A stretch of 10,547 nt of DNA from an uncultured Prevotellaceae bacterium. Its GTDB lineage: Bacteria; Bacteroidota; Bacteroidia; Bacteroidales; Bacteroidaceae. The notes under the pieces are model-generated. The model made no database searches. It was given only the letters and a program-made list of their open reading frames with translations, and was not told the DNA's origin. The stretch covers positions 1-10,547 of the forward strand of contig CAMZHB010000032.1 of NCBI GenBank assembly GCA_947306605.1, read 5' to 3'. Positions 1 to 5,928 of this stretch are shown here, piece by piece. The position numbers and the translations under genes are program-made. How positions within the stretch are numbered: the stretch's first letter is position 1; every line of letters starts with the position of its first letter.

Positions 1-474
1 ATTCTTCACGGCACCCATCACGGTCACCTTGAAACTCATAATCTTCACCGTTACCTGTGCATCCTTGATATGGCTCGAACGGATTTGATTCTCCAAATCG
101 GCAGCCACCTGATAAATGGTGCGTCCCTTGACAGCGATTCTGCCAAGTATCGGGAAGTCTATGGTACCGTCTTTCCCGACATAGAAATACATCATGCCGG
201 CAGATTGGCTACCCGTTGATGTTCCTGTACCTCCACTCTTGATTACCGTATTGTTATTGAATTCCTGAATCAGTTCCTTCGTCTTCGAAGTTATGGAAAT
301 AGCCAACTCGTCATCAGGCTGGATGATCAGTCCGAAGTCTTTGTCAATAGCCTGAGGGGTTGAATACATATCGTCCACGCCCTGCAAATAGGTCATTTCT
401 TTGTTCGACACGCACGAAGCAAACATAAGCATCACAACAGCGGCAGCCGCCATCAATCGAGTCACTTTTTTCAT
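1..474 (-). CDS. Polysaccharide export outer-membrane lipoprotein (Wza/BexD-like), 3' end outside window
   Basis: Reading leftward from the ATG at 474, 158 codons are open to the window edge, so the gene is partial at its C-terminus. The N-terminus is a lipoprotein signal: MKK, then a hydrophobic stretch, and a lipobox-like FASC with the acylated Cys at residue 21. The Poly_export domain follows. IQPDDELAISI at about 50-60 corresponds to the family's 'GPGD.L.I.V' strand, and VGKDGTIDFPILGRI at about 99-113 is the classic signature. The last visible residues (VTVMGAVKN) look like the start of an SLBB repeat. Family members form the outer-membrane channel for capsule or exopolysaccharide export and usually sit beside a Wzc-type tyrosine autokinase, so a polysaccharide locus probably continues to the left (inference). 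A perfect -7 box at 536-543 gives it its own promoter with a leader of roughly 55 nt. The family call is firm; the exact polysaccharide is unknown. Confidence 0.9.
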   Translation of the reverse strand, partial: MKKVTRLMAAAAVVMLMFASCVSNKEMTYLQGVDDMYSTPQAIDKDFGLIIQPDDELAISITSKTKELIQEFNNNTVIKSGGTGTSTGSQSAGMMYFYVGKDGTIDFPILGRIAVKGRTIYQVAADLENQIRSSHIKDAQVTVKIMSFKVTVMGAVKN

Positions 475-535
475 TTGGAATTGCTATTTGTTAATTATTG
501 GCCAAATTTTATTGTCTATAGTTCACATTACCGTG

Positions 536-543
536 CAAAATTA
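536..543 (-). promoter_or_regulatory. Bacteroidetes-type -7 promoter element for the polysaccharide-export gene
   Basis: On the minus strand this reads TAATTTTG, a perfect match to the Bacteroidetes primary-sigma -7 consensus TAnnTTTG. Transcription would start near 529 and give a leader of about 55 nt. No good TTTG -33 element is seen at the expected distance, which is common in this phylum. Confidence 0.55.
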
Positions 544-607
544 AGCATTTCTTTTGAAAACAGCAGTAAAAAACGCCATTTTTCTTACTCTTCTCCTAAA
601 AAGATTT

Positions 608-638
608 CAAAAAATTCCCTTTACGGGGACCACAAAGG
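608..638 (-). terminator. Candidate intrinsic terminator of the dus-lipoprotein-permease operon
   Basis: Read on the minus strand, CCTTTGTGG (638-630) can pair with CCGTAAAGG (626-618) over nine pairs, two of them G-U, leaving a 3-nt loop. It is followed by AATTTTTT. It lies about 165 nt beyond the permease stop codon and upstream of the next gene's promoter, as expected for an operon end. The stem is short and only moderately stable, so this is a candidate. Confidence 0.5.
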
Positions 639-802
639 AGAGACATGATTCTTTCGTTGCGTTCATACAGTTTTTAAAGCTCCACCTTTTTCTGCCGAAG
701 TCCCACTTCAAAACCCCGAAGTCCGACCTATATGTTAAAGCATTAACGCCGCTTCGGATTATCCAACAAAAGCATGATATCGGAATCCCCCGCATTGACC
801 AG

Positions 803-2461
803 TTATGACTGGCCTGCCACAGGTGCATGCCGCCACATTCGCCAGAGGAAGAAGCCCAAATGGGCTACACCGACGGAGAATGCTATAGCCAACAATGTTT
901 TACTGCTCTCCCACCCGGCCGCATGCTGGTGCCACAGGCCCGTCAAACAGCAGAACACCGAAATGGCCACGCCACAAAGGTTGAGCGACAGCTGTCCGTG
1001 GCGGCCTCGCACAGGTTCCAGACGGCTGTGGAAAACGCCGTAGCTGATATAAATGTCCAAACCGATGAGCATCCACACAATGAGTCTGATCCAAGTGTCG
1101 GCCGGCAATGAAATCATCACAATGAAACAGGTCACGATACCAAGAATCGGCACTAAGGGCACCAGAGGCACCCGGAAAGCCCGCTCACGCTCTGGCATGG
1201 TTTTTCTCACGATGAGCACAGCCGCACAAACCAAGATAAAAGCAAAGAGCGTGCCTATGCTGGTCATTTCGCCAGCCACACCGGCAGGCACAAACGAAGC
1301 CAGCAAACCGACGGCAAACATAAAGAGAACATTACTGTGGGCCGGGGTGCGGAAACGCGGATGAATCTTACTGAAGAACGGAGGCAACAGGCCGTCGCGG
1401 CTCATGCTAAAGAAAATGCGGCTCTGCGCCAACAACGTGGCCATGATGACACTGCAATAGCCCACCAGAATGGCCAGCAGAATGGCACGGTTGAGCCACG
1501 GATAGGCCGGCACGACCGTTCCGTCCGCCCCGGCTCCGCCCATCTGCGCGATAGCCACGGCAACGGGAGCAATACCGTCCTGGCCACTGAACATCTTGTA
1601 ATTGGCCACACCGGTCATGACATAAGAGAATGCCAAATAAAGCACAAGCACCACAGCCAACGAACCCAGGATTCCGACAGGCATGTTACGGCGCGGATTA
1701 CGCGTTTCCTGTGCCATGGTACTCACACTGTCAAAGCCCAAAAATGCAAAGAACACGATGGCAGCCCCGCGCAGGACGCCCGACCAGCCGAATTCACCGA
1801 ACACCCCCGTGTTGGCAGGAATGTAGGGATGGTAATTGTCGTTGTTGATATATTTCCAACCCAAGACAACAAACAGGATAATAACAGCAATTTTCAAAAA
1901 CACAACGATGGCGTTCAACACCGAACTTTCTTTTGTGCCCACAATAAGAAACAAGCTCATCAAAACCACAATAAGAAACGCAGGCACATTCATCACACCG
2001 CCTTCCCAGGGACACGCAGTCAGAGCCAGAGGCAATTCAATGCCCACACTGTCGAAAAAGCTCACCACATAGCGGCTCCAACTGATGCTCACCGTGGTTG
2101 ACGCCACGCTATACTCCAGCACCAAGTCCCAGCCGATAACCCACGCCACCAGCTCGCCCATCGTGGCATAGCTGTAGGTATACGCGCTGCCCGCCACAGG
2201 TATCATCGAGGCGAACTCGGCGTAGCACAAACCGGCAAAGCAGCAACACAGGGCGGCAATGACAAATGACAGTGTAATGGCAGGTCCTGAAAAATTGGCA
2301 GCCACCAAGCCCGTTATGGAAAACAGGCCGGCACCCACAATGGCGCCTACGCCCATCGCGATGAGGCTCACCGGACCGAGCACGCGGCGCAGACTGCCAC
2401 GGCCTTGTTGGTGTGCTTCGTCAAGTAATTGGTCTATCGGTTTACGGATGAACAGTCCCAT
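803..2461 (-). CDS. APC-superfamily amino acid permease (cationic amino acid transporter/YfnA type)
   Basis: This 552-residue polytopic membrane protein belongs to the amino acid-polyamine-organocation superfamily, CAT-like branch. The first membrane helix carries the substrate-binding signature GVGAIVGAGLF at residues 37-47, preceded by the typical soluble start (LDEA..GRGSLRRVLG). YAEFASMIPVAGSAYTY (80-96) and FFAFLGFDSVSTMAQETRNP further on are characteristic of CAT/YfnA transporters. Hydrophobic segments suggest 12 helices plus two at the C-terminus, about 14 in all, as in the CAT family. It probably imports amino acids with protons across the inner membrane; the substrate cannot be read from sequence. 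It is the last gene of a three-gene operon, starting 6 nt after the preceding stop. The GTG and TTG candidates inside are less likely starts than this ATG, because the N-terminus matches the family. Confidence 0.93.
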   Translation of the reverse strand: MGLFIRKPIDQLLDEAHQQGRGSLRRVLGPVSLIAMGVGAIVGAGLFSITGLVAANFSGPAITLSFVIAALCCCFAGLCYAEFASMIPVAGSAYTYSYATMGELVAWVIGWDLVLEYSVASTTVSISWSRYVVSFFDSVGIELPLALTACPWEGGVMNVPAFLIVVLMSLFLIVGTKESSVLNAIVVFLKIAVIILFVVLGWKYINNDNYHPYIPANTGVFGEFGWSGVLRGAAIVFFAFLGFDSVSTMAQETRNPRRNMPVGILGSLAVVLVLYLAFSYVMTGVANYKMFSGQDGIAPVAVAIAQMGGAGADGTVVPAYPWLNRAILLAILVGYCSVIMATLLAQSRIFFSMSRDGLLPPFFSKIHPRFRTPAHSNVLFMFAVGLLASFVPAGVAGEMTSIGTLFAFILVCAAVLIVRKTMPERERAFRVPLVPLVPILGIVTCFIVMISLPADTWIRLIVWMLIGLDIYISYGVFHSRLEPVRGRHGQLSLNLCGVAISVFCCLTGLWHQHAAGWESSKTLLAIAFSVGVAHLGFFLWRMWRHAPVAGQS

Positions 2462-2467
2462 GGAGAA

Positions 2468-3427
2468 TTACAATTTATGACGGAAGAGAAGTACGGTCTG
2501 ACGACGCAAGAAATCCTCCGAAAGATAAATAAAACCTTTGTATGGGCCGGCCTCGCCGTGAGAGTCCTTACAAATGTAGTACGTTTTCCTGCGGAGTCCC
2601 TGCCAACCCTTCGCTTTGCCCACAATGTGCAAACAATGAAGCGAAACATGTGTGTAGAGGTCCGACCGGCTGGGAAGAAAAGCATTGCCTTGTTTTTTCC
2701 ACTCCGCCACACCATTGTTCGACCGGTATCCGGCGTTCGCCGTATCGCCCATCCACACCAGCGTATGTCCTTTGGCCAACGTCTCGTCTATTATCGGCAG
2801 GATACGATGTTCTGGTTGGTTCGTATAGCGTTCAGGCCGGTCATCCCAAAAGAATTGCTCCGCATCATATGGCTCCGCATCAAGCGTTGAGGCAGGTTTG
2901 AACACAAATCCTTCGTAATACCCTTCTGTGTAGAGCGAGCGGGTCAAATCCAGCGGCGAATACAGTGTTCCGTAGAGTGACGTTTGGCGAGGCATGTAGG
3001 CAAAACCCGTGTCGAGCACGGTCTGCAGGTCACCGCGGTTGGCCCACACGATGCAGTCGCTCCACGCCATGGCCAGTTTCGGACGGAACACATTGTAAGG
3101 CAGAATGCCCTTCGTCTCCATCAGTCGCAGGCACGTCCAGGGCGAACCGGTGAACTCCGTCGGTTTCTGTGTTCCTACATCGTGCATTAGCGGATTGAAG
3201 ATGTACTCCGCCTGCTGACGCATCAGGTAAGTGGCCGAAAGTTCCAGCGAGTCGCCGGCCAGGATGCGCTCGCTCTCCACCAGCGACAGAGTGGCGTAAA
3301 TCCAACCGGCGGGCCACTCGCCCTGATCCTTTACTGGTGTATGGGGCAGCAGCGTCACCGTTTCGAAACGTTCACCGCACGAAACAAGCAACAAAGCCAA
3401 GCACACCAGTTTGCCGACGAATTTCAT
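2468..3427 (-). CDS. Lipoprotein with bleomycin-hydrolase/C1 peptidase fold, catalytic Cys and Asn replaced
   Basis: This 319-residue predicted lipoprotein has a hydrophobic signal ending in LLLVSC, with the acylated Cys at 17. The mature part resembles C1B (bleomycin hydrolase/PepC-like) proteins. PVKDQGEWPAGWIYAT (31-46) aligns with 'PVKDQG..G.CW.FAT'. GHTLVWMGDTANAGY (220-234) matches the segment 'GyTvaW..DvSe.GF'. LHCLHIVGKAKG (263-274) and CKDSHG (286-291) followed by YKGFIYLS match the His and Asn blocks. The oxyanion Gln is kept (Q35) and a His is kept (H264), but the nucleophile Cys is Gly41 (codon GGT) and the usual Asn of NSWG is Asp288 (codon GAC). It therefore looks like a pseudo-protease, perhaps a peptide-binding protein (inference). 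It lies between dus and an amino acid permease with 6-7 nt gaps. The reading frame is intact. Function is unknown; the fold call comes from motifs only. Confidence 0.75.
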   Translation of the reverse strand: MKFVGKLVCLALLLVSCGERFETVTLLPHTPVKDQGEWPAGWIYATLSLVESERILAGDSLELSATYLMRQQAEYIFNPLMHDVGTQKPTEFTGSPWTCLRLMETKGILPYNVFRPKLAMAWSDCIVWANRGDLQTVLDTGFAYMPRQTSLYGTLYSPLDLTRSLYTEGYYEGFVFKPASTLDAEPYDAEQFFWDDRPERYTNQPEHRILPIIDETLAKGHTLVWMGDTANAGYRSNNGVAEWKKQGNAFLPSRSDLYTHVSLHCLHIVGKAKGWQGLRRKTYYICKDSHGEAGPYKGFIYLSEDFLRRQTVLLFRHKL

Positions 3428-3434
3428 ATTACTT

Positions 3435-4460
3435 TTATTGATTGTTCTCCCTTATCAGCGGCCGTGTCTGTTCCATCAGTTCGAACAGTTCGGCCTCGGT
3501 TTCCGCCCGCAGCATGGCAATGCGGTGGTCGCGGAAGTTGGGGATACCTTTGAACAGGGGAGTGGCGGCCAAATGGCGGCGGATGTGCAGAATGCCATGG
3601 TATTCGTCAATGCGCTCAACGCTTTGCCGCACCTGCGTTTTCAGCACGTCCAGCATCCAGTCGGGCGTCATCGGTTCGTAAACGCTCTCCACCACGTCCT
3701 CGCACGTCACGGGGCTTTCAGGATGGAGCGTGTCGTGGATTTCCTTGAATATCCACGGTTTTCCGAACGAAGCCCTTCCCACCATGACAGCGTCCACACC
3801 ATAGCGTTCGAAGGCCTGCCGCGCCTCTTCGCCGCTGGTGATGTCGCCGTTGCCGACGACGGGGATTTTCATGCGCGGGTTGCGCTTCACCTCACCGATG
3901 AGCGTCCAGTCGGCCTCACCCTTGTACATTTGCGACCGTGTGCGGCCGTGAACGGTCAGTGCCTGCACGCCGGCGTCCTGCAGCTGCTCGGCCAGCTCGG
4001 TGATGATGAGATGATTCATATCCCACCCCAAGCGTGTCTTGGCCGTCACGGGCACATTGACGGCATCCACCACGGCCCGCGTGATTTCGAGCATCAGCGG
4101 CACGTTCTGCAACAGTCCCGCACCGGCACCCTTGCCCGCCACGCGCTTCACGGGACAGCCGAAATTGATGTCGAGCACGTCGGGATGCGACTCGGCCACC
4201 ACAATCCGGGCCGCCTCGGCCATGGCTGCAGGGTCCTTGCCGTAAATCTGGATGGCCACGGGCCGCTCCTCGTCGTTCACACGCAACTTGCGCAGCGTGC
4301 CGGGCACCAGCCGCGTCAGGGCATCGCACGAAGCGAACTCGGAATAGACCATCGCCGCTCCCAGCCTGCGGCACAGCAGGCGGAAGCCGATGTCCGTCAC
4401 ATCTTCCATCGGTGCCAGCAGCACGGGGCGTTCACCCAAGTCTATCGTTCCTATTTTCAT
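3435..4460 (-). CDS. dusB: tRNA-dihydrouridine synthase (DusB-like)
   Basis: This is an FMN-dependent enzyme that reduces uridines in the tRNA D-loop to dihydrouridine using NADPH. With the start at 4460 it has 341 residues, normal for the family. The TIM-barrel signatures are LLAPMEDVTD (14-23), the active-site block DINFGCPVKRVAGKGAGAGLL with catalytic Cys102, K141 (TAKTRLGW) and H171 (TVHGRTRSQMYKG) for FMN/substrate contact, and the phosphate-binding VVGNGDI (201-207). The reading frame can be extended to a TTG at 4487, but that codon lies inside the -7 promoter box, whereas the ATG at 4460 is preceded by AGGAGG 4 nt upstream and gives the canonical N-terminus MKIGTIDLGERP. It is first in an operon with the lipoprotein (7 nt gap) and the permease. 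The choice of B subtype over other Dus classes rests on the overall motif pattern. Confidence 0.93.
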   Translation of the reverse strand: MKIGTIDLGERPVLLAPMEDVTDIGFRLLCRRLGAAMVYSEFASCDALTRLVPGTLRKLRVNDEERPVAIQIYGKDPAAMAEAARIVVAESHPDVLDINFGCPVKRVAGKGAGAGLLQNVPLMLEITRAVVDAVNVPVTAKTRLGWDMNHLIITELAEQLQDAGVQALTVHGRTRSQMYKGEADWTLIGEVKRNPRMKIPVVGNGDITSGEEARQAFERYGVDAVMVGRASFGKPWIFKEIHDTLHPESPVTCEDVVESVYEPMTPDWMLDVLKTQVRQSVERIDEYHGILHIRRHLAATPLFKGIPNFRDHRIAMLRAETEAELFELMEQTRPLIRENNQ

Positions 4461-4464
4461 GCGG

Positions 4465-4470
4465 CCTCCT
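4465..4470 (-). promoter_or_regulatory. Shine-Dalgarno that decides the dus start
   Basis: On the minus strand AGGAGG ends 4 nt before the ATG at 4460. Strong Shine-Dalgarno sequences are otherwise rare in this window, and this one supports 4460 over the upstream TTG at 4487. Confidence 0.7.
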
Positions 4471-4484
4471 GTCTTTTCACCCTG

Positions 4485-4492
4485 CAAAGTTA
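4485..4492 (-). promoter_or_regulatory. Bacteroidetes -7 promoter element for the dus operon
   Basis: The minus strand reads TAACTTTG, a perfect TAnnTTTG match and the most common form in the phylum. Transcription would begin near 4478, leaving a leader of about 18 nt that contains the AGGAGG. The -33 region is weak (no clear TTTG). Confidence 0.65.
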
Positions 4493-4611
4493 ATACAATT
4501 TGCCGAAATTATCGTTTTGACAACCAAAACACCCCTGTAGTTGCGATTTTGGCAACTAAAAACAGTCATTTCCAATACACTGGTTTTCATAGAAGTTCAA
4601 AAACAACGAAC

Positions 4612-4757
4612 AGAAACGGCGTCTCAACATTTCGAAAAGGCGTTTCGGAAATCAAAAACGCCGTCTCGAAAACCAGAAGTCCCTTCACGACGCCCATTTT
4701 TTAACACGCGTTTGTTAAAAACGTTAATACCGGCCGCAGCCACAAAACGGCGTTTTG
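4612..4757. repeat. Cluster of ACGCCG-core intergenic repeats
   Basis: Four related short motifs lie here: AGAAACGGCGTCTC (4612-4625), GAAAAGGCGTTTCGG (4634-4648), AAAAACGCCGTCTC (4654-4667), and the perfect inverted repeat CAAAACG-G-CGTTTTG (4743-4757). GGCGTTT at 4639-4645 can pair with AAACGCC at 4656-4662. The first motif is the exact 14-nt reverse complement of 8040-8053, so the family is shared between separate intergenic regions. Confidence 0.6.
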
Positions 4758-4932
4758 AGCAGAGATATGTTAATAATTCATAATTCGAGGAACACCAGCA
4801 ACATCCCACACGCCGCTATCCGCGATGAACAAAGCTATTCGCGGCAATGGCAAAAGCGTAGCCAGAAAGGGGCAGGAACAGGCAAATTTGGTCATTTTCA
4901 ATACGTTCTTCCTGACTTTTAACACTCAAAAA

Positions 4933-4964
4933 TTTGTCCGTTTCGGGAAAAAGTGTTTCCTTTG
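4933..4964 (+). promoter_or_regulatory. Promoter of the rlpA-like gene (-33 TTTG, -7 TTCCTTTG)
   Basis: TTTG at 4933-4936 is separated by 20 nt from TTCCTTTG at 4957-4964, which matches the -7 consensus TAnnTTTG except for one base. The spacing is right for the Bacteroidetes primary sigma factor. Initiation near 4971 would give an unusually long leader of about 137 nt. Confidence 0.55.
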
Positions 4965-5020
4965 CACCGCAAATATGGCGGAAAGCGTCATACCTGCGCA
5001 CATTTGCCCGAAGGACACCA

Positions 5021-5085
5021 CCGAGACGCGACGGTCTCCGTCCCCCTGCAGCGCAGGCTTCCCCGTCCCCCGCGACGCGGGTCAG
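5021..5085 (+). promoter_or_regulatory. GC-rich leader with three consecutive small hairpins
   Basis: Three stem-loops follow one another: GAGAC/GTCTC (5023-5027 with 5034-5038), CCTGC/GCAGG (5045-5049 with 5053-5057), and CCCGC/GCGGG (5069-5073 with 5077-5081). The last two are each preceded by the same nonamer CCGTCCCCC, at 5038-5046 and 5063-5071, exactly 25 nt apart. The block sits in the predicted 5' leader about 25-85 nt before the rlpA-like ATG. It may be a regulatory leader or a small interspersed repeat; the sequence does not decide. Confidence 0.45.
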
Positions 5086-5107
5086 CTCCCGCCGGAAACT
5101 ATAACAA

Positions 5108-5833
5108 ATGAAGAGAATACGCATTGTTATCCTGATGATGTGCATGTTGTTGTCGACTGGTGCCACCTACGCCCAATACCACAAAATCGGCAAGGCGACA
5201 CACTACGGCAAACGCTGGCACGGCCGCAAGACCAGCAGCGGAGAAATACTACACAACGACAGTCTCACATGCGCACATCGCACGCTCCCCTTCGGCACCA
5301 TCCTCAAGGTGCGCGACCTGAGCAATGACAAGGTAGTTTACGTCAGAGTAAACGACCGTGGACCCTTCAGCCGGGCCATCATCGACCTCTCCTATGCCGC
5401 AGCCAAAAAGCTGAATATGGTAAGCCGCGGCGTGGCCCGCGTGGAACTGACACAGGTGGACAGCATCCCCTCCGACGATACCGGGGAAGAATGCACCTGC
5501 ACATGTAACGAACCTGCCGCAACCGAACCCGCCGACACCGTGAAGACCAACGGCCTCTGCCCCGTCACCGTATGGAGCGACGGCGAACACCTGCCCTATC
5601 TGGCAGTGCCCTCACCCGACGGAAACGGCCTCTGCCCCCTCGCCGAATGGAACGAACGCCGCCTGAAAAGCACCTACCATCCCGAGGAAATGCTAAGCCA
5701 GGAACAACTCAACCCGTGGCGCGCAGCCTATCTGGCAGAGCAGCAGGACCACCCGCGCTGGCACACCGGCGACCAACTTTATGCCGCCAATTTGATGCGG
5801 AATGAAGAAAAATTAGTATCTTTGCTCGACTAA
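5108..5833 (+). CDS. RlpA-like septal-ring lytic transglycosylase-type protein with atypical C-terminal tail
   Basis: This 241-residue protein has a type I signal peptide (1-22, cleavage after ATYA) and one double-psi beta-barrel domain of the RlpA type. The signatures are IGKATHYGKRWHGRKTSSGE (27-46), CAHRTLPFGT (55-64), VRVNDRGPF (79-87) and AIIDLSYAAAKKLNM (90-104). E46, H57 and D83 occupy the conserved acidic/His positions of active RlpA enzymes, which cleave glycan strands lacking stem peptides at the septum. It is predicted to be exported to the periplasm; no lipobox is seen. Classical RlpA ends in a SPOR domain, but here residues 120-241 form a different tail with a C-T-C-T-C cluster (129-133) and two NGLCPxxxW motifs (148-156, 173-181). 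It has its own promoter and long leader, and metY is transcribed separately downstream. The domain call is firm; enzyme activity and tail function are inferred or unknown. Confidence 0.88.
   Translation: MKRIRIVILMMCMLLSTGATYAQYHKIGKATHYGKRWHGRKTSSGEILHNDSLTCAHRTLPFGTILKVRDLSNDKVVYVRVNDRGPFSRAIIDLSYAAAKKLNMVSRGVARVELTQVDSIPSDDTGEECTCTCNEPAATEPADTVKTNGLCPVTVWSDGEHLPYLAVPSPDGNGLCPLAEWNERRLKSTYHPEEMLSQEQLNPWRAAYLAEQQDHPRWHTGDQLYAANLMRNEEKLVSLLD
5549..5638 (+). repeat. Internal 15-nt direct repeat encoding NGLCP twice
   Basis: AACGGCCTCTGCCCC occurs at 5549-5563 and 5624-5638, exactly 75 nt (25 codons) apart and in frame. It encodes NGLCP followed three residues later by Trp in both copies. The flanking sequence has diverged, so this is either an old internal duplication or a conserved motif used twice. 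Confidence 0.75.
5791..5824 (+). promoter_or_regulatory. Promoter of metY, inside the end of the rlpA-like gene
   Basis: TATCTTTG at 5817-5824 is a perfect TAnnTTTG -7 element. A TTTG at 5791-5794 lies 22 nt upstream, slightly more than the usual 19-20. Initiation near 5830 would give metY a leader of roughly 98 nt. Confidence 0.6.
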
Positions 5834-5842
5834 AATCTGTCA

Positions 5843-5909
5843 CAAGGATAACGGAACAAAACTAACAGACGGACACGCTTGTCACATCCCTTGGCAGACG
5901 TGTCCGTTT
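5843..5909 (+). promoter_or_regulatory. Structured metY leader: hairpin with possible loop-upstream pseudoknot
   Basis: A perfect 9-bp stem, ACGGACACG (5869-5877) with CGTGTCCGT (5899-5907), can extend to 11 pairs with an A-U and a G-U. It is followed by TTTCTTATT and ends 19 nt before the metY ATG. The loop segment ATCCCTTG (5886-5893) can pair with CAAGGAT (5843-5849) over seven pairs with one bulged C. It may be a terminator for the rlpA-like gene, an attenuator or riboswitch for metY, or both. I could not match it to a known SAM riboswitch class by eye. Confidence 0.45.
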
Positions 5910-5928
5910 CTTATTAACCATCAAAAGA

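Larger units (their letters stand above)
475..802. other. Intergenic region between permease operon and polysaccharide-export gene
   Basis: There are 328 bases without a convincing gene. Reading leftward, the region holds the 3' untranslated part of the permease operon, a candidate terminator (608-638), and the promoter (536-543) and leader of the export gene. Two imperfect direct copies of CCGAAGTCC(C/G)AC(T/C)T lie at 695-708 and 716-729. ACGCC-core motifs of the intergenic repeat family occur at 568-583 and 743-757. Short open frames on both strands (for example 554-808 plus and 607-828 minus) have no recognisable domain. Confidence 0.6.
4461..5107. other. Divergent intergenic region between dusB and the rlpA-like gene
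   Basis: There are 647 bases without a convincing gene. From left to right they hold the dus Shine-Dalgarno and -7 box (4465-4492), a stretch rich in ACGCCG/CGGCGT motifs (4612-4757), a 6-bp hairpin CCGCGA/TCGCGG (4820-4825 with 4839-4844), the plus-strand promoter (4933-4964), and a GC-rich leader with three hairpins (5023-5081). Open frames at 4541-4783 and 4825-5328 show no known domain, and the second runs out of frame into the rlpA-like gene. Confidence 0.6.

Noticed and set aside
607..828. A 73-codon minus-strand frame after the permease
   Set aside because: It starts inside the permease gene out of frame, runs through the candidate terminator at 608-638, and shows no domain.
1337..2101. 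A 254-codon plus-strand frame opposite the permease
   Set aside because: It is low-complexity, His/Gln/Asn-rich, and lies wholly within the conserved permease gene on the other strand.
4461..4487. N-terminal extension of dusB to a TTG at 4487
   Set aside because: The TTG lies inside the predicted -7 promoter box, the added residues are not family-like, and the ATG at 4460 has AGGAGG in front of it.
3411..4493. A 360-codon open frame on the plus strand, antisense to dusB
   Set aside because: It is the mirror of a strongly conserved dus gene in a GC-rich codon context. The translation is rich in His, Arg and Gly and matches no family.
4612..4757. CRISPR array
   Set aside because: The motifs are short, occur in both orientations and are unevenly spaced. 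There are no uniform repeats or spacers and no cas genes.
4820..4844. Hairpin CCGCGA/TCGCGG as a terminator or operator
   Set aside because: It has only 6 bp with a 13-nt loop and no T-run, and it lies upstream of both divergent promoters. It could be chance.
4825..5328. A 167-codon plus-strand frame across the rlpA leader and into the gene
   Set aside because: It overlaps the rlpA-like coding sequence out of frame by 221 nt and has no recognisable domain. A start at 4975 would be almost leaderless, so an upstream ORF is possible but unsupported.
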